A stretch of DNA of 64,000 bases from Streptomyces typhae (GCF_009755605.1 NZ_WPNZ01000004.1:248001-312000), one strand, 5' to 3'; shown: positions 8,519 through 17,803, counted from the stretch's first letter. Translations and numbers: made by a program. Notes: generated from the sequence alone by a model not told the origin.

Positions 8519-9907
8519 TCCGCCCGGCCGCGCGTGGGCGAACACCCGGCCGTCGTGGGTCGTGGCCACCTCCCGGACGATCGCGAGGCCGAGGCCCGAG
8601 CCGGGCAGGCTGCGGGCGTCGTCCGCGCGGTAGAAGCGGTCGAAGATGCGGCCCAGGTCGGCGGCGGCGACCCCCGGGCCGCGGTCGCGCACGTCGATCC
8701 GGCCGCCGCGGACGGTGAGCTCGATGGGCGCCGTGCCGTCGCGGTCGAACTTGGCGGCGTTCTCCAGGAGGTTGGTGACGGCGCGCTGCACGGCGACGGG
8801 CCGGGCCCGGACGACGTCGGCGCCCACCGCGTCGACGGTGACGGTGCGGCCCGTGCGGCGGCGCGCGAGGGCCGCGGCCTCCTCCGCCAGTTCGGCGAGG
8901 GAGATGTTGGCGGGCCGCTCGTCGTCCTGCCGCCCCGCGGCGAGCTCCACCAACTCGTTGACCAGGTCGGTCAGTTCGCGGGACTCGTCGGCGAGGTCGG
9001 CCACCAGTTCGGCGCGCGCCTGCGGCGGCAGCGCGTCGACGCGGTCGAGCAGCGCGATGTTCGTCCGCAGGGACGTGAGCGGGGTACGCAGTTCGTGGCC
9101 CGCGTCCTGTACGAGCCGTCGCTGGTCGTCCTCGGCCTGCGCGAGGCGGCCCAGCATCCGGTCGAAGGAGCGGCCGAGGCGGCCCACCTCGTCGCGCCCG
9201 GCCACCGGCACCGGCCGGTCGACCCTGCCGGTCGCGGCGACGTGCTCGGCGGCGCGGGCCAGGCGCACCAGGCGCCGGGTGATGCGGCGCGCCAGCCACC
9301 AGCCGCTGACGCCCGCCGCGACCACCACCAGGGAGGCGAGCAGCAGCGTGCGCCGCTGGAGGGAGTGCAGCAGGTCCTCGGTGTCGCTGAACCGCTGGGC
9401 CAGCTGCACGGCGCCGCGCCCGCCGCCCAGGGACACCGTGGCCACGCGGTAGTCCTCGTCGCCGAGTTCCACGTCGCGGCGGGACACGACGCCCGGCCGG
9501 CGGTCGGCGGCGACCCGGCGGTCCGCGCCGGACACCGGCAGCCGCGGGGTGCCGCGACCGACGACCCTGCCGCCGGGGTCGACGACCTGGGCGTCGGAGC
9601 GCGCGGTCCTGGTCAGGTCGTCCCGTACGCCGTCGTGGTCCAGATCGGTGATGATCACGTACTCGTCGGCGTCGATGCTGCGCTGCCGCACCTGGGTGCG
9701 CAGCTCCTCGACGACCTCGGTGAACTGTGTCTGCTGGTCCCTGCGGACGAGGCGGGCCGCGGCGTCGTAGCTGAGGAAGCCCACGAGCAGCGTCACGGCG
9801 ACGGCCACCGCCGCGAACAGCGCGGCGAAGGTCGTGGCCAGACTGCCGACGGGCGCGAGGCGCAGCCGGACGCCCCGCACACCGCCCCCGCCGCACGCGC
9901 CCCTCAC
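8519..9907 (-). CDS. Sensor histidine kinase (two-component system), 3' end unresolved
   Basis: GTG 9907 overlaps the response-regulator stop (GTGA), so the pair is translationally coupled. A first transmembrane helix lies at about residues 22-45, an extracytoplasmic sensor region at 46-184 and a second helix at about 187-205, followed by HAMP. The HisKA domain has the phospho-acceptor His271 in DAGHELRTPL. The ATPase domain has the N box (NLLENAAKF, about 379-387), G1 (DRGPGV), F box (FDRFYRAD) and G2 (GSGLGLAIV, about 436-444). Similarity ends at about residue 463. No stop codon follows: the frame stays open for about 2 kb antisense to the TPR and SDR genes, so the true end is unknown and a frameshift or lost stop is likely. 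Confidence 0.85.
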
Positions 9908-10620
9908 GAGGCCCGCAGCACGTAGCCGACGCCCCGCACGGTGTGGATCAGCGGGGTCGCGCCCGGCACGTCGATCTTGCGGCGCAGATAGCCGACGTAC
10001 ACGGCGAGGTTCTTGGAGGCCGGGCCGAAGTCGTAGCCCCAGATGCGGTCGTAGAGGGTGCCGTGGTCGAGGACGATGCCCTCGTTGCGGGCGAGGAGTT
10101 CCAGGAGGTCGAACTCCGTGCGGGTCAGCTCGACTTCGCGGGTGCCGCGCCAGGCCCGCCGCGCCCGCGGGTCGATGCGCAGGTCGCCGGCCACGACCTG
10201 GGCGCCGGGGCCCTCGCCGCCGGAGCCGGGCACTCCCCTGCCGGCGGGTCCGCCGTCCGCCCGGCGCAGCAGGGCCCGCAGCCGTGCGAACACCTCTTCG
10301 ACGTCGAAGGGCTTGGCCACGTAGTCGTCGGCGCCGGCGTCGAGCCCGGCTATGCGGTCGGCGGTCTCCACGCGCGCGGTGAGCATCAGGACCGGGGTGC
10401 GGTCGCCCTCGGCGCGCAGTACCCGGCAGACCTGGAGGCCGTCGATGCCGGGCATCATCACGTCGAGCACGAGCAGGTCGGGCGGGTCCGTGTGGGCGCG
10501 GGCGAGGGCCTGGACGCCGTCGGGCACGGCCGTGACGCGGTAGCCCTCCAGGGTCAGCGCGCGCTCCAGGGAGGTGCGGATGGCGCGGTCGTCCTCGGCG
10601 AGCAGCACGGTGTGAGGCAT
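9904..10620 (-). CDS. OmpR/PhoB-family response regulator
   Basis: The 238-residue product has a receiver domain (about 1-118) with the acidic pair in AEDDRA, the phosphorylated Asp53 in LLVLDVMMPG, the Thr of LMLTAR and the Lys of AKPF. A glycine-rich linker of about 35 residues (GGPAGRGVPGSGGEG) follows, longer than usual. The C-terminal OmpR-type winged helix contains ELTRTEFDLLELLARN and VYVGYLRRKID. It would bind DNA after phosphorylation by the downstream kinase. ATG 10620 (MPHTVLLAEDD) was chosen because upstream residues are not receiver-like. The regulated genes cannot be told from sequence. Confidence 0.95.
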   Translation of the reverse strand: MPHTVLLAEDDRAIRTSLERALTLEGYRVTAVPDGVQALARAHTDPPDLLVLDVMMPGIDGLQVCRVLRAEGDRTPVLMLTARVETADRIAGLDAGADDYVAKPFDVEEVFARLRALLRRADGGPAGRGVPGSGGEGPGAQVVAGDLRIDPRARRAWRGTREVELTRTEFDLLELLARNEGIVLDHGTLYDRIWGYDFGPASKNLAVYVGYLRRKIDVPGATPLIHTVRGVGYVLRAS

Positions 10621-10860
10621 CGGCCCAGTCTGCCAAGCACGGGCCGCGCCCCGGGCGGGGGTTCGCACACCGTGCCCACCAGGGATGGCGTGTTCTTACC
10701 GGCCTCTCACCTTGGCCGGATTCCCGGCTTACCCCGGGGCACAAGAGTGGCCTTTCGTTTCCCGTACCGACCCGCACCGTTCACCGATGCGCATCGTCCT
10801 TACCCTTGACCGTACATATCCGTGTGAACCGACCTCTCGCACGGTCCGTCGAACACCATC

Positions 10861-10900
10861 GAGTTTCACCCAGTGAGTTTCACCCAATCGAGTTCCACCC
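10861..10900 (+). repeat. Three short direct repeats before the glycosyltransferase gene
   Basis: GAGTTTCACCCA, GAGTTTCACCCA and GAGTTCCACCCA begin at 10861, 10875 and 10890, so the units are 14-15 bp. The last ends 16 bases before the glycosyltransferase start codon. They could be an operator array or part of the 5' leader. No named regulator fits. Confidence 0.6.
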
Positions 10901-10916
10901 AGGGGGACCTTTCCGC

Positions 10917-12161
10917 ATGAAGGCTCTGAAGGTCGTGTTCCTGCTGCACAACGCCTACGGCGTGGGCGGCACGATCCGCACCACCCTCAACCTCGCCGCC
11001 GCGCTGGCCGATCGCCACCACGTCACCGTCGTCTCGTTGCAGCGGCACCGTGAGACGCCGCGGTTCACCTTGGACCCGCGTGTCACCCTCGTACCGCTGG
11101 TGGACCTGCGCCCCGAGAGCGCGGACGCGGCGGATCCGCTGCTCGCGGAGCCCGCCAGGGCCTTCCCGTCCGCGGAGGGCCGGCACCGGCAGTACTCCCG
11201 TCTGCACGACGCGCGGGCCGCGGCCTGTCTGCGGGACTGCGACGCCGACGTGATCATCGGCACCCGGCCCGGTCTGAACGTCTACCTCGCCCGCTACGGC
11301 CCCCGCGGCGCCCTGCGCATCGCCCAGGAGCATCTGCGCCACGACGCCCACAGCAAGCGGCTGCGCGGCCAACTCGCCCCGCACTACCGGAAGCTGGACG
11401 CCCTGGTCACCACCACGGAGGCCGACGCCGCGGTCTACCGCGAGCGGATGGCGCTGCCGGGCGTGCGGGTCCTCGCCGTGCCCAACATGGTGCCCGCTCC
11501 GGACGTGCAACCCTCCGACGGCACCGCGAAGGTCGTCGCGGCGGCGGGGCGGCTCGTGCCGGGCAAGCGGTTCGACCTGCTGGTGCAGGCGTTCGCGACG
11601 GTGGCGGAGCAGCATCCCGACTGGCGGCTGCGGATCTACGGCGGCGGCACGCAGAAGGAGCCGCTGCAGGACCTGATCGACGAGCTGGGGCTCGGCGGGA
11701 ACGTGGAGCTGGCGGGGGTGCGCTCCCCCATCGAGGCCGAGTTCGCCCGTGCGTCGATCGCCGCCTCGGCCTCGGACGCGGAGTCGTTCGGCATGACGCT
11801 GGTGGAGGCGATGCGCTGCGGAGTGCCGGTGGTGTCCACCGACTGCCCGCTCGGCCCCGCCGAGATCATCACGGACGGGCACGACGGCAGGCTCGTGCCG
11901 CGCGGCGACGCCCCGGCGCTCGCCAAGGCCCTGATCGAGCTGATCGAGGACCCGGGGGCGCGGCGCGCGATGGGCGCCGCGGCCCTGGAGAGCGCCCGCC
12001 GCTACGACCCGGCGCCGATCGCCGCCCGCCACGAACGCCTCTTCGCCGAGCTGCGCACCGCCCGCCGCAAGCGCGCCGTCCGGCAGGCGCCGAAGCGGGC
12101 CGTGCGGCGGGCCCGGAAGCTGGCGGGCCGGGTGCTCCGGCGGCTGCGGCCTGCCCGCTGA
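10917..12161 (+). CDS. Family 4 glycosyltransferase
   Basis: The 414-residue protein has the GT-B fold. The N-terminal Rossmann domain contains the glycine-rich acceptor loop (HNAYGVGGTIRTTLNLAAAL). The C-terminal donor domain has AAAGRLVPGKRFDLLVQAF, RIYGGGTQKEPL and the retaining-GT4 E-x7-E motif in ESFGMTLVEAMRCG. It transfers a sugar from a nucleotide donor; donor and acceptor are unknown. Homologues are often annotated CDP-glycerol or poly(glycerol-phosphate) glycosyltransferases. The C-terminal ~40 residues are strongly basic (RRKRAV, RRARKLAGR), perhaps for membrane or anionic-polymer contact. ATG 10917 follows AGGGGGA. It is convergent with the crcB pair. Confidence 0.85.
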   Translation: MKALKVVFLLHNAYGVGGTIRTTLNLAAALADRHHVTVVSLQRHRETPRFTLDPRVTLVPLVDLRPESADAADPLLAEPARAFPSAEGRHRQYSRLHDARAAACLRDCDADVIIGTRPGLNVYLARYGPRGALRIAQEHLRHDAHSKRLRGQLAPHYRKLDALVTTTEADAAVYRERMALPGVRVLAVPNMVPAPDVQPSDGTAKVVAAAGRLVPGKRFDLLVQAFATVAEQHPDWRLRIYGGGTQKEPLQDLIDELGLGGNVELAGVRSPIEAEFARASIAASASDAESFGMTLVEAMRCGVPVVSTDCPLGPAEIITDGHDGRLVPRGDAPALAKALIELIEDPGARRAMGAAALESARRYDPAPIAARHERLFAELRTARRKRAVRQAPKRAVRRARKLAGRVLRRLRPAR

Positions 12162-12317
12162 GGCGCCTGGGTTGCCCCTCCGTGCGGTGCTCCGGGCGTG
12201 CGGCGCCCGGCGGTGCGGTGCGGTTGGGGTCTGCGGTGCCGTGCCGTGCCGTGCGGTTCGGGCGGAGGCGTACGGGCCCTGCCGTGTGGATGGGGGCCTG
12301 CGGTGCGGGCGGGGTGG

Positions 12318-12692
12318 TCACCCCCACCAGGCCCGCGCGCAGGCGACCCCCGCGAACGCGGCGCCGAGTCCGGCGAGCACGCTCGCGACGGCGTTGCCGA
12401 CGGCGGCCGGGCGCGCGCCCTCCTCGGCGAGCCTGAGGGTCTCGTACGAGAACGTCGAGTACGTGGTGAGGGCGCCGCACAGACCGGTGCCGAGGAACGC
12501 CTGCGTGTGCGCGGACGCCACGCCCGCCGTCGCCGCGCCGGTCACCACGCCGAGGACGAAGCTGCCCACGACGTTGACGGCGAACGTGCCCCACGGAAAG
12601 AGGGTGTCGTGCCGTGCCCGCACCGCGCGGTCGGTGAGGTAGCGGAGCGGGGCGCCGATCATCGCCCCGGCGACCACCAGGAGCCAGGTCAC
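12318..12692 (-). CDS. crcB: CrcB/Fluc fluoride channel, short subunit
   Basis: The 124-residue membrane protein has four predicted helices. It carries Fluc hallmarks: an N-terminal [13 protein letters not shown], the second-helix Asn in [13 protein letters not shown], and the G-x-x-T-x-S-T-F motif ([12 protein letters not shown]). Fluc channels export fluoride as dual-topology dimers. GTG 12692 has GGAGG upstream, and the start overlaps the stop of the preceding crcB gene (GTGA). Two tandem genes imply a heterodimer of opposite orientations. The loop lengths are normal, unlike its partner. Confidence 0.9.
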   Translation of the reverse strand: MTWLLVVAGAMIGAPLRYLTDRAVRARHDTLFPWGTFAVNVVGSFVLGVVTGAATAGVASAHTQAFLGTGLCGALTTYSTFSYETLRLAEEGARPAAVGNAVASVLAGLGAAFAGVACARAWWG

Positions 12693-13417
12693 CGGTCCTC
12701 CCCCGCACGGGACGCGCGCGCCCGCCGCCGCGTGACGGCGCGCCGCGTCAGCGCTGCCGCGCACCACACGGCGGCGAGCGCCGCCAGCAGCGTCAGGGCC
12801 AGACAGGCCAGGGCGGTGCGGAGGTGTCCCGCGTCGGCGAGGCGTTCGACGTCCACCGTGTACGTCGAGAACGTGGTGAAGCCGCCGAGCACGCCGGTGC
12901 CGAGGAACGGGCGGAGCAGCGGATGCGCCGGGCGCCTCGCGGTGCTGGTGGTGCTGGCGGTACTGCCGGTGCGTTCGGCGGCTTCGGTGAGTTCGGCGGC
13001 TGCGGTGAGTTCGGCGGCTTTGGCGGCTTCGGTGAGTTCGGCGGAGCCGGGGGCACCAGCGGCGTCGGCGACTTCGTTGGTCTCGGCGGTGTCGGCAGTC
13101 TCGGCGGTGTCTGTGCCCTCAGCGCCCTCAGCGAGGTCAGCGCCCTCAGCGACAAGGACCATCAGCACGCCGATCGCCGCGCACCCGGCGACGTTCACCG
13201 CGAGCGTCGTCCAGGGGAAGGCGCCGGTGGCGACCGGCCAGATCAGCGTGGCACCGTACCGGGCGGCGGCGCCCAGCGCGCCACCGACGGCCACCACGGC
13301 GACGACGGGTCCCTGCCCGCGCAGCAGGCCGGGCGGCGTGGCGGCGGCGGCCGGGCCGACGTCCGGATCGATCGGCTCCCCCGCACCGGCGGACCGCCGG
13401 TCGGCTCCCATGGACAT
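12689..13417 (-). CDS. crcB: CrcB/Fluc fluoride channel with a long low-complexity loop
   Basis: The 242-residue protein has the same Fluc signatures: [13 protein letters not shown] at about residue 46, the Asn of [11 protein letters not shown] at about 69, and [12 protein letters not shown] at about 178. It is nearly twice the usual length. An N-terminal extension of ~35 residues precedes helix 1. About 75 residues rich in Ala, Glu, Thr and Asp (about 91-166) sit between helices 2 and 3, where the family normally has a short loop. The insert is built from AE-L-TEAA-like repeats encoded by tandem DNA (about 12920-13147). ATG 13417 follows AGGAG at 8 bases. Its stop overlaps the next crcB start, so both are made together. 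Confidence 0.88.
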   Translation of the reverse strand: MSMGADRRSAGAGEPIDPDVGPAAAATPPGLLRGQGPVVAVVAVGGALGAAARYGATLIWPVATGAFPWTTLAVNVAGCAAIGVLMVLVAEGADLAEGAEGTDTAETADTAETNEVADAAGAPGSAELTEAAKAAELTAAAELTEAAERTGSTASTTSTARRPAHPLLRPFLGTGVLGGFTTFSTYTVDVERLADAGHLRTALACLALTLLAALAAVWCAAALTRRAVTRRRARASRAGEDR

Positions 13418-13730
13418 GCGCACGTCTCCTACTCGCCGAGCACCCGGCACCGGGCGCGCTCCGTCGCAAGCAGGGACCGTTGGCGGCACCGTCGCCGCGG
13501 TTGGGGTGCGGCGGGCCCCACCGCCGCGCGGCGATCGCAGAAGATCACCGCGGTGACAGGCTAGCCGCCGCCCCGGGGGCCGGACCACCCGGGCCGTCCG
13601 GGCGGCGTACGAGAAGCCGCCGGGCGGGGGCCCGGTAGGCGGTGGAACGAAAACTCGGTGGACATCCTTTCGCCCGGTGGGTGGGATGTCGGCGGAGTCC
13701 GCAGATCCGCAGATCCGCAGAGGAGAGTTC

Positions 13731-14756
13731 GTGTCAACAGGTGGTACCCAGGAGCCGATGCCGTACGCGGAGTTCGCGGACCACGACGAGTTCGAGGACC
13801 ACGAGGACCATGAGGACGACGCGGAAGGGCCCGCGGACGGCACCGGCGACGACGGCGCCCCCCGCATCGACGAGCCACTGCTGCGGCGGCTCCTGACCGC
13901 GCAGTTCCCGCAGTGGGCCCACCTGCCGATCAGGCCGGTGCCACGGTCGGGGATGGACAACGCGACGTACCGCCTCGGTGACGACATGGCGCTGCGGCTG
14001 CCCCGGTACGAGCGCTGGGTCGGGCAGGTGGAGCGGGAGCAGCGCTGGCTGCCGTGGCTGGCGCCGCAGTTGCCGCTGGAGGTGTCACGGCCGCTGGCGC
14101 AGGGCGAGCCCGGTGCGGGGTATCCCTTCCCGTGGTCGGTGTGCCGCTGGCTGGAGGGGGTGCCGGCGACGACGGACACCCTGGCCGATCCGCACCGTAC
14201 GGCGGCCGAGCTCGGTGCGTTCGTGACGGCCCTGCGAGGGATCGACGCGACGGGCGGGCCCGCGCCGCAGTGGAGCAACGCCTTCCGGGGCGCCCGGGTG
14301 GGTGCCGAGTGCGACGCGCTGACCGCCGACTCGTTGGTCCGCGCCAAGATCGCGAAGCTGCGCGGGACGGTCGACACGGACGCGGTGACGGCCGTGTGGG
14401 AGGAGGCGCTCGCGGCGCCCGCGTGGGACCGGCCGCCGGTGTGGCTGCACGGGGACCTCGCCACCGGCAACCTGCTCGCCGTGGACGGGCACCTCTCCGC
14501 GGTGATCGACTTCGGCACGCTGGCCGTGGGCGACCCCGCCTGCGACCTGATACCGGCGTGGATGTTCCTGCCCGCCGAGGCCCGTGCGACGTTCCGTGCG
14601 GCGGTCGGCGCCGACGACGCGACCTGGGCGCGCGGCCGGGGGATCGCGCTCGCCGGGTCGCTTCCGGTTCCCGACGATCCGTTCTTCCAGCAGGACCCGG
14701 CTCGGGTGACCACGGCGCTGCGCCATCTGGAGGCGATCCTCGCGGACGCGGCCTGA
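13731..14756 (+). CDS. Aminoglycoside phosphotransferase (APH)-family kinase
   Basis: The 341-residue product has an acidic, probably disordered N-terminus (about 1-42, rich in Glu, Asp and His), then the APH fold. Visible motifs are [18 protein letters not shown] (nucleotide-binding lobe), the catalytic loop [13 protein letters not shown] (about residue 240; Asp as base) and the metal-binding [16 protein letters not shown]. These kinases phosphorylate small alcohols including aminoglycosides; resistance cannot be inferred from sequence. GTG 13731 is preceded by GAGGAGAG, so I chose it over ATG further upstream. It is divergent from crcB. Confidence 0.85.
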   Translation: MSTGGTQEPMPYAEFADHDEFEDHEDHEDDAEGPADGTGDDGAPRIDEPLLRRLLTAQFPQWAHLPIRPVPRSGMDNATYRLGDDMALRLPRYERWVGQVEREQRWLPWLAPQLPLEVSRPLAQGEPGAGYPFPWSVCRWLEGVPATTDTLADPHRTAAELGAFVTALRGIDATGGPAPQWSNAFRGARVGAECDALTADSLVRAKIAKLRGTVDTDAVTAVWEEALAAPAWDRPPVWLHGDLATGNLLAVDGHLSAVIDFGTLAVGDPACDLIPAWMFLPAEARATFRAAVGADDATWARGRGIALAGSLPVPDDPFFQQDPARVTTALRHLEAILADAA

Positions 14757-14838
14757 GCCCGGGTCCGGCCCGTGGCCCGGACACCTTGTTTTCTCCGAAC
14801 TCCGTTTGTGCGCCGATGCGTCGGGCACCCGCCGACGC

Positions 14839-15165
14839 ATGGATGAGGTACCACAGCGACAGGAGTGGATCCAGAAGGCCGCGTGTGCCGACGAGGATCC
14901 GGAGCTGTTCTTCCCGGTCGGGACGACCGGCCCGGCGGAACGGGACCAGGAAAAGGCCAAACGGGTGTGCGAACGCTGCCCCGTGGCGCGCCAGTGCCTC
15001 ACGTACGCGCTGCGGACCGGCCAGATGGCCGGGGTGTGGGGCGGCAAGGACGAGGGCGAACTGGCGGCGCTGCGGCGCAGGCGCCGGGCGGCCGAGCGAC
15101 GCGGGGCGCCTCCCGGGGTCGCGGCCCGGGAGGCGGCGGAGGCAGGCTTCCGGCGCGCCGGCTGA
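14839..15165 (+). CDS. WhiB-family iron-sulfur transcription factor
   Basis: The 108-residue protein has the four cluster cysteines Cys16, Cys44, Cys47 and Cys53 (spacing C-x27-C-x2-C-x5-C), the [10 protein letters not shown] segment and the GVWGG turn, followed by a basic tail ([11 protein letters not shown]). These features define Wbl proteins, which hold a redox- and NO-sensitive [4Fe-4S] cluster and act with the principal sigma factor. Sequence around DPELFFPVG resembles WblE/WhiB1, but the assignment is not certain. The alternative start at 14806 would add 11 residues. The gene ends at the edge of a long repeat tract. Confidence 0.92.
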   Translation: MDEVPQRQEWIQKAACADEDPELFFPVGTTGPAERDQEKAKRVCERCPVARQCLTYALRTGQMAGVWGGKDEGELAALRRRRRAAERRGAPPGVAAREAAEAGFRRAG

Positions 15166-15859
15166 CACGCGGCCCCGGCCGCCCGGCCGACACCGGCAGA
15201 CACACCGCCTGGCACCCGCCCGACCGACACCGGCAGACACACCACCCGTACAGCCGGACGGCCCGTCCGCCGAGACCGGCCGCCCGGTCGGCCGACGCCG
15301 CCAGACACACCACCCGCCGCCCGGCCGACTGACACCGCCAGACACACCACCGGCCGAACGACGCCGACCGGAGCCGCCGCCCGCACGGCCGGACGGCCCG
15401 ACTGCCGGGACCGGCCGCCGACCAGCCGACGCCGGCTGAAACGCCGCCCGCACGGCCGGACGGCCCGTCCGCCGGGACCGGCCGCCGACTAGCCGACGCC
15501 GGCTGAAACGCCGCCCGCACGGCCGGACGGCCCGTCCGCCGAGACCGGCCGCCCGGCCAGCCGACACCGGCAGACACACCACCTGCCGCCCGGCCGACCG
15601 ATGTCGGCAGACACACCACCCAGCTGACCGAGCCGCCACCCGCACGACCGGCCGCCCGCCCGGCCAACCGACCGACCGAGACACCCCCGTCCGATCGGCC
15701 GACCCCTCCAGCGAGACCAGCCGACCCGACCGGCCTAGACACCCCCGCCCGGCCGGGCAGCCCGGTCACCCTGACCCGCCGCCCCCAACCGTCGGGCGGG
15801 GGCGCGGCCGGCACCGGGGGCCGGGCACCGAGCGCACCGCCGCCCGGTGGCAGTACCCC
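15166..15859. repeat. GC-rich repeat tract between convergent genes, with a 67-bp tandem repeat
   Basis: No gene is supported in these ~690 bases. CCGCCCGCAC recurs at 15377, 15444 and 15511, defining a 67-bp unit present nearly three times (about 15370-15565). Flanking it is a second repeat family, seen several times at 15190-15360 and 15570-15620, built on CCGRCAGACACACCACC with GCCCGGCCGACCGAC. Long open frames run through on both strands only because the repeats lack stop codons; their translations are monotonous. It lies between the whiB gene (+) and the flavoprotein gene (-), where a terminator would be expected. Confidence 0.8.
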
Positions 15860-17302
15860 TCACCCCCGGTAGGTCTCCAGCAGACGCAGCCACACCTCAC
15901 TGATCGTCGGATAGGCCGGTACCGCGTGCCACAGGCGGTCGATGGGGACCTCGCCCGCGATGGCGATCGTGGCCGAGTGCAGGAGCTCGCTGACGCCGGG
16001 GCCGACGAAGGTGACGCCGAGGAGCACCTCGCGGTCGAGGTCGACGATCATGCGGGCGCGGCCGCGGTAGCCGTCGGCGTACAGGCCGGAGCCGGCGACG
16101 TTCGCGAGGTCGTAGTCGACGGCCCGCACCCGGTGTCCGGCGGACTCGGCGGCGGCGAGGGTGAGGCCCGCCGACGCCGCCTCGGGGTCGGTGAAGACGA
16201 CCTGCGGCACCGCGGCGTGGTCGGCGGTGGCGCTGTGCGCGCCCCAGCGGTCGGTCTCCAGGAGGGGCACCCGCTGGGCGCGGGCGGCGATCGCGGCGCC
16301 CGCGACACGCGCCTGGTACTTGCCCTGGTGGGTCAGGAGCGCGCGCCGGTTCACGTCGCCGACGGCGTACAGCCAGTCCTTGCCCGCCACCCGGCAGCTG
16401 TCGTCGACGGACAGCCAGCTCCCGGGCTCCAGGCCGACGGTGTCGAGGCCGAGGTCGTCGGTGCGCGGGGCGCGTCCGGTGGCGAAGAGGATCTCGTCGG
16501 CCTCGATGACGGTGCCGTCGTCGAGGACGGCGGTGACGGTGTCCCCGTTCCGGCGGGCCTCCGTCACGGAGGCGTTCGTGCGCACGTCGGCGCCCGCCTC
16601 GCGCAGCGCGTCCGCGACCAGCTCCCCGGCGAACGGCTCCATCTTCGGCAGCAGCCCCCCGCCGCGTACGAGCAGCGTCACCCGGGACCCGAGGGCCTGC
16701 CAGGCCGTGGCCATCTCCACGCCGACGACACCGCCGCCTACGACGATCAGGCGCCCCGGCACCCGGTCCGCGCTGGTGGCCTCCCGGCTCGTCCACGGCT
16801 TGGCGTCGGCGACGCCCGGCAGGTCGGGCACGACGGCGCGGCTGCCGGTGCACACCGCGACGGCGTGCCGCGCGCTCAGGCGCACCGTCTCACCGTCCGG
16901 CCCGGTGACCGTGACCTCCTTGGTGCCGGAGAGGCGGCCGTGGCCGCGGTGGAGCTCGACACCGACGGACTCCAGCCAGCCCACCTGGCCGTCGTCCTTC
17001 CAGTGCGAGGTGTAGTCGTCACGGTGCGCGAGGACGGCGGCCGCGTCCAGGTCGCCGTCGACGAGGTGGCGCAGGCCCGGGACGCGGCGGGCGTCCGCGC
17101 GGGCCACGACCGGGCGCAGCAGGGCCTTGCTGGGCATGCAGGCCCAGTACGAGCATTCGCCGCCGACGAGTTCGCTCTCCACGATCGCGGCGCTGAGTCC
17201 GGCCGCGCGGGCCCGGTCGGCGAGGTTCTCGCCGACGGGTCCGGCGCCAATGACCACGACGTCGTAGGGAATCGTCCGGGTGGCATGTGAGGCTTCCGTC
17301 AT
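15860..17302 (-). CDS. FAD-dependent pyridine nucleotide-disulfide oxidoreductase
   Basis: The 480-residue protein is a class I disulfide reductase (lipoamide dehydrogenase/mercuric reductase-like). The FAD motif is VVVIGAGPVGENLA (about 15-28). The redox-active pair is Cys50 and Cys55 in GGECSYWACMPSK. The NAD(P)H motif is LIVVGGGVVGVEMA, and FATGRAPRTDDLGL and YAVGDVN complete the FAD site. The C-terminal dimer domain ends in HAVPAYPTISEVW, where the His-Pro pair that activates the thiol is expected (HAVPAYP). It transfers electrons from NAD(P)H to an unknown substrate. Start ATG 17302 faces the thioredoxin gene across 117 bases. Confidence 0.9.
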   Translation of the reverse strand: MTEASHATRTIPYDVVVIGAGPVGENLADRARAAGLSAAIVESELVGGECSYWACMPSKALLRPVVARADARRVPGLRHLVDGDLDAAAVLAHRDDYTSHWKDDGQVGWLESVGVELHRGHGRLSGTKEVTVTGPDGETVRLSARHAVAVCTGSRAVVPDLPGVADAKPWTSREATSADRVPGRLIVVGGGVVGVEMATAWQALGSRVTLLVRGGGLLPKMEPFAGELVADALREAGADVRTNASVTEARRNGDTVTAVLDDGTVIEADEILFATGRAPRTDDLGLDTVGLEPGSWLSVDDSCRVAGKDWLYAVGDVNRRALLTHQGKYQARVAGAAIAARAQRVPLLETDRWGAHSATADHAAVPQVVFTDPEAASAGLTLAAAESAGHRVRAVDYDLANVAGSGLYADGYRGRARMIVDLDREVLLGVTFVGPGVSELLHSATIAIAGEVPIDRLWHAVPAYPTISEVWLRLLETYRG

Positions 17303-17419
17303 GGGGACAGTCTGGTCCCAGGTGTGCGGCGTGGCCACACGGGTACGCGCGCGGAATACGGCCGTCGCCCCGGCCGTTGTGCACGACGGCTTCGCCCTCA
17401 TCAGGAAGAGAGACAGACC

Positions 17420-17803
17420 ATGAGCAGCACGACAGTGGAGCTCACGAAGGAAAACTTCGACCAGACGATGACGGAGCACGACTTCGTCCTGATCGACTTC
17501 TGGGCGTCCTGGTGCGGGCCCTGCCGCCAGTTCGCCCCGGTGTACGAGAAGGCCGCGGAGGCCAATCCCGATCTGGTCTTCGGCAAGGTCGACACGGAGG
17601 CCCAGCCGGAGCTGGCCGCCGCTTTCGGTATCCAGTCCATCCCGACCCTCATGATCGTCCGCGATCAGGTGGCGGTGTTCGCGCAGCCGGGCGCCCTGCC
17701 CCAGGAGGCCCTGGACGACGTCATCGGCCAGGCCCGCAAGCTGGACATGGACGAGGTGCGCAAGTCCGTCGCCGAGCAGCAGGCCACCGACCAGGGGCAG
17801 TGA
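17420..17803 (+). CDS. trxA: Thioredoxin
   Basis: The 127-residue cytoplasmic protein carries the active site WCGPC (Cys32, Cys35) in IDFWASWCGPCRQ and the cis-proline in IQSIPTLMI. It reduces protein disulfides and is itself reduced by thioredoxin reductase. It is ~20 residues longer than E. coli TrxA, with a charged tail (MDEVRKSVAEQQ). ATG 17420 follows a purine-rich GGAAGAGAGA leader. The divergent flavoprotein disulfide reductase suggests shared redox regulation. A 56-bp perfect palindrome follows the stop. The symbol is generic; streptomycetes carry several thioredoxins. Confidence 0.95.
   Translation: MSSTTVELTKENFDQTMTEHDFVLIDFWASWCGPCRQFAPVYEKAAEANPDLVFGKVDTEAQPELAAAFGIQSIPTLMIVRDQVAVFAQPGALPQEALDDVIGQARKLDMDEVRKSVAEQQATDQGQ

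Noticed and set aside
6509..10777. A 1.4-kilocodon open frame on the minus strand
   Set aside because: Only 8519-9907 of it looks like protein (the histidine kinase). The rest is antisense to the SDR and TPR genes or out of frame with the response regulator, and is open only because of high GC.
13418..13560. Possible fluoride (crcB) riboswitch upstream of the crcB pair
   Set aside because: A GGCGAC...CCGCCAAC stretch at about 13475-13500 recalls part of the aptamer, but the conserved CUGAUG-type segment and pseudoknot could not be matched by eye.
12689..14854. A 721-codon frame extending crcB upstream
   Set aside because: The extension is antisense to the APH-like kinase gene; the AGGAG-preceded ATG at 13417 explains the start.
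14999..15814. A 271-codon frame and others through the 15.2-15.8 kb repeats
   Set aside because: Translations repeat the same few residues and exist in several frames on both strands because the DNA repeat lacks stops.
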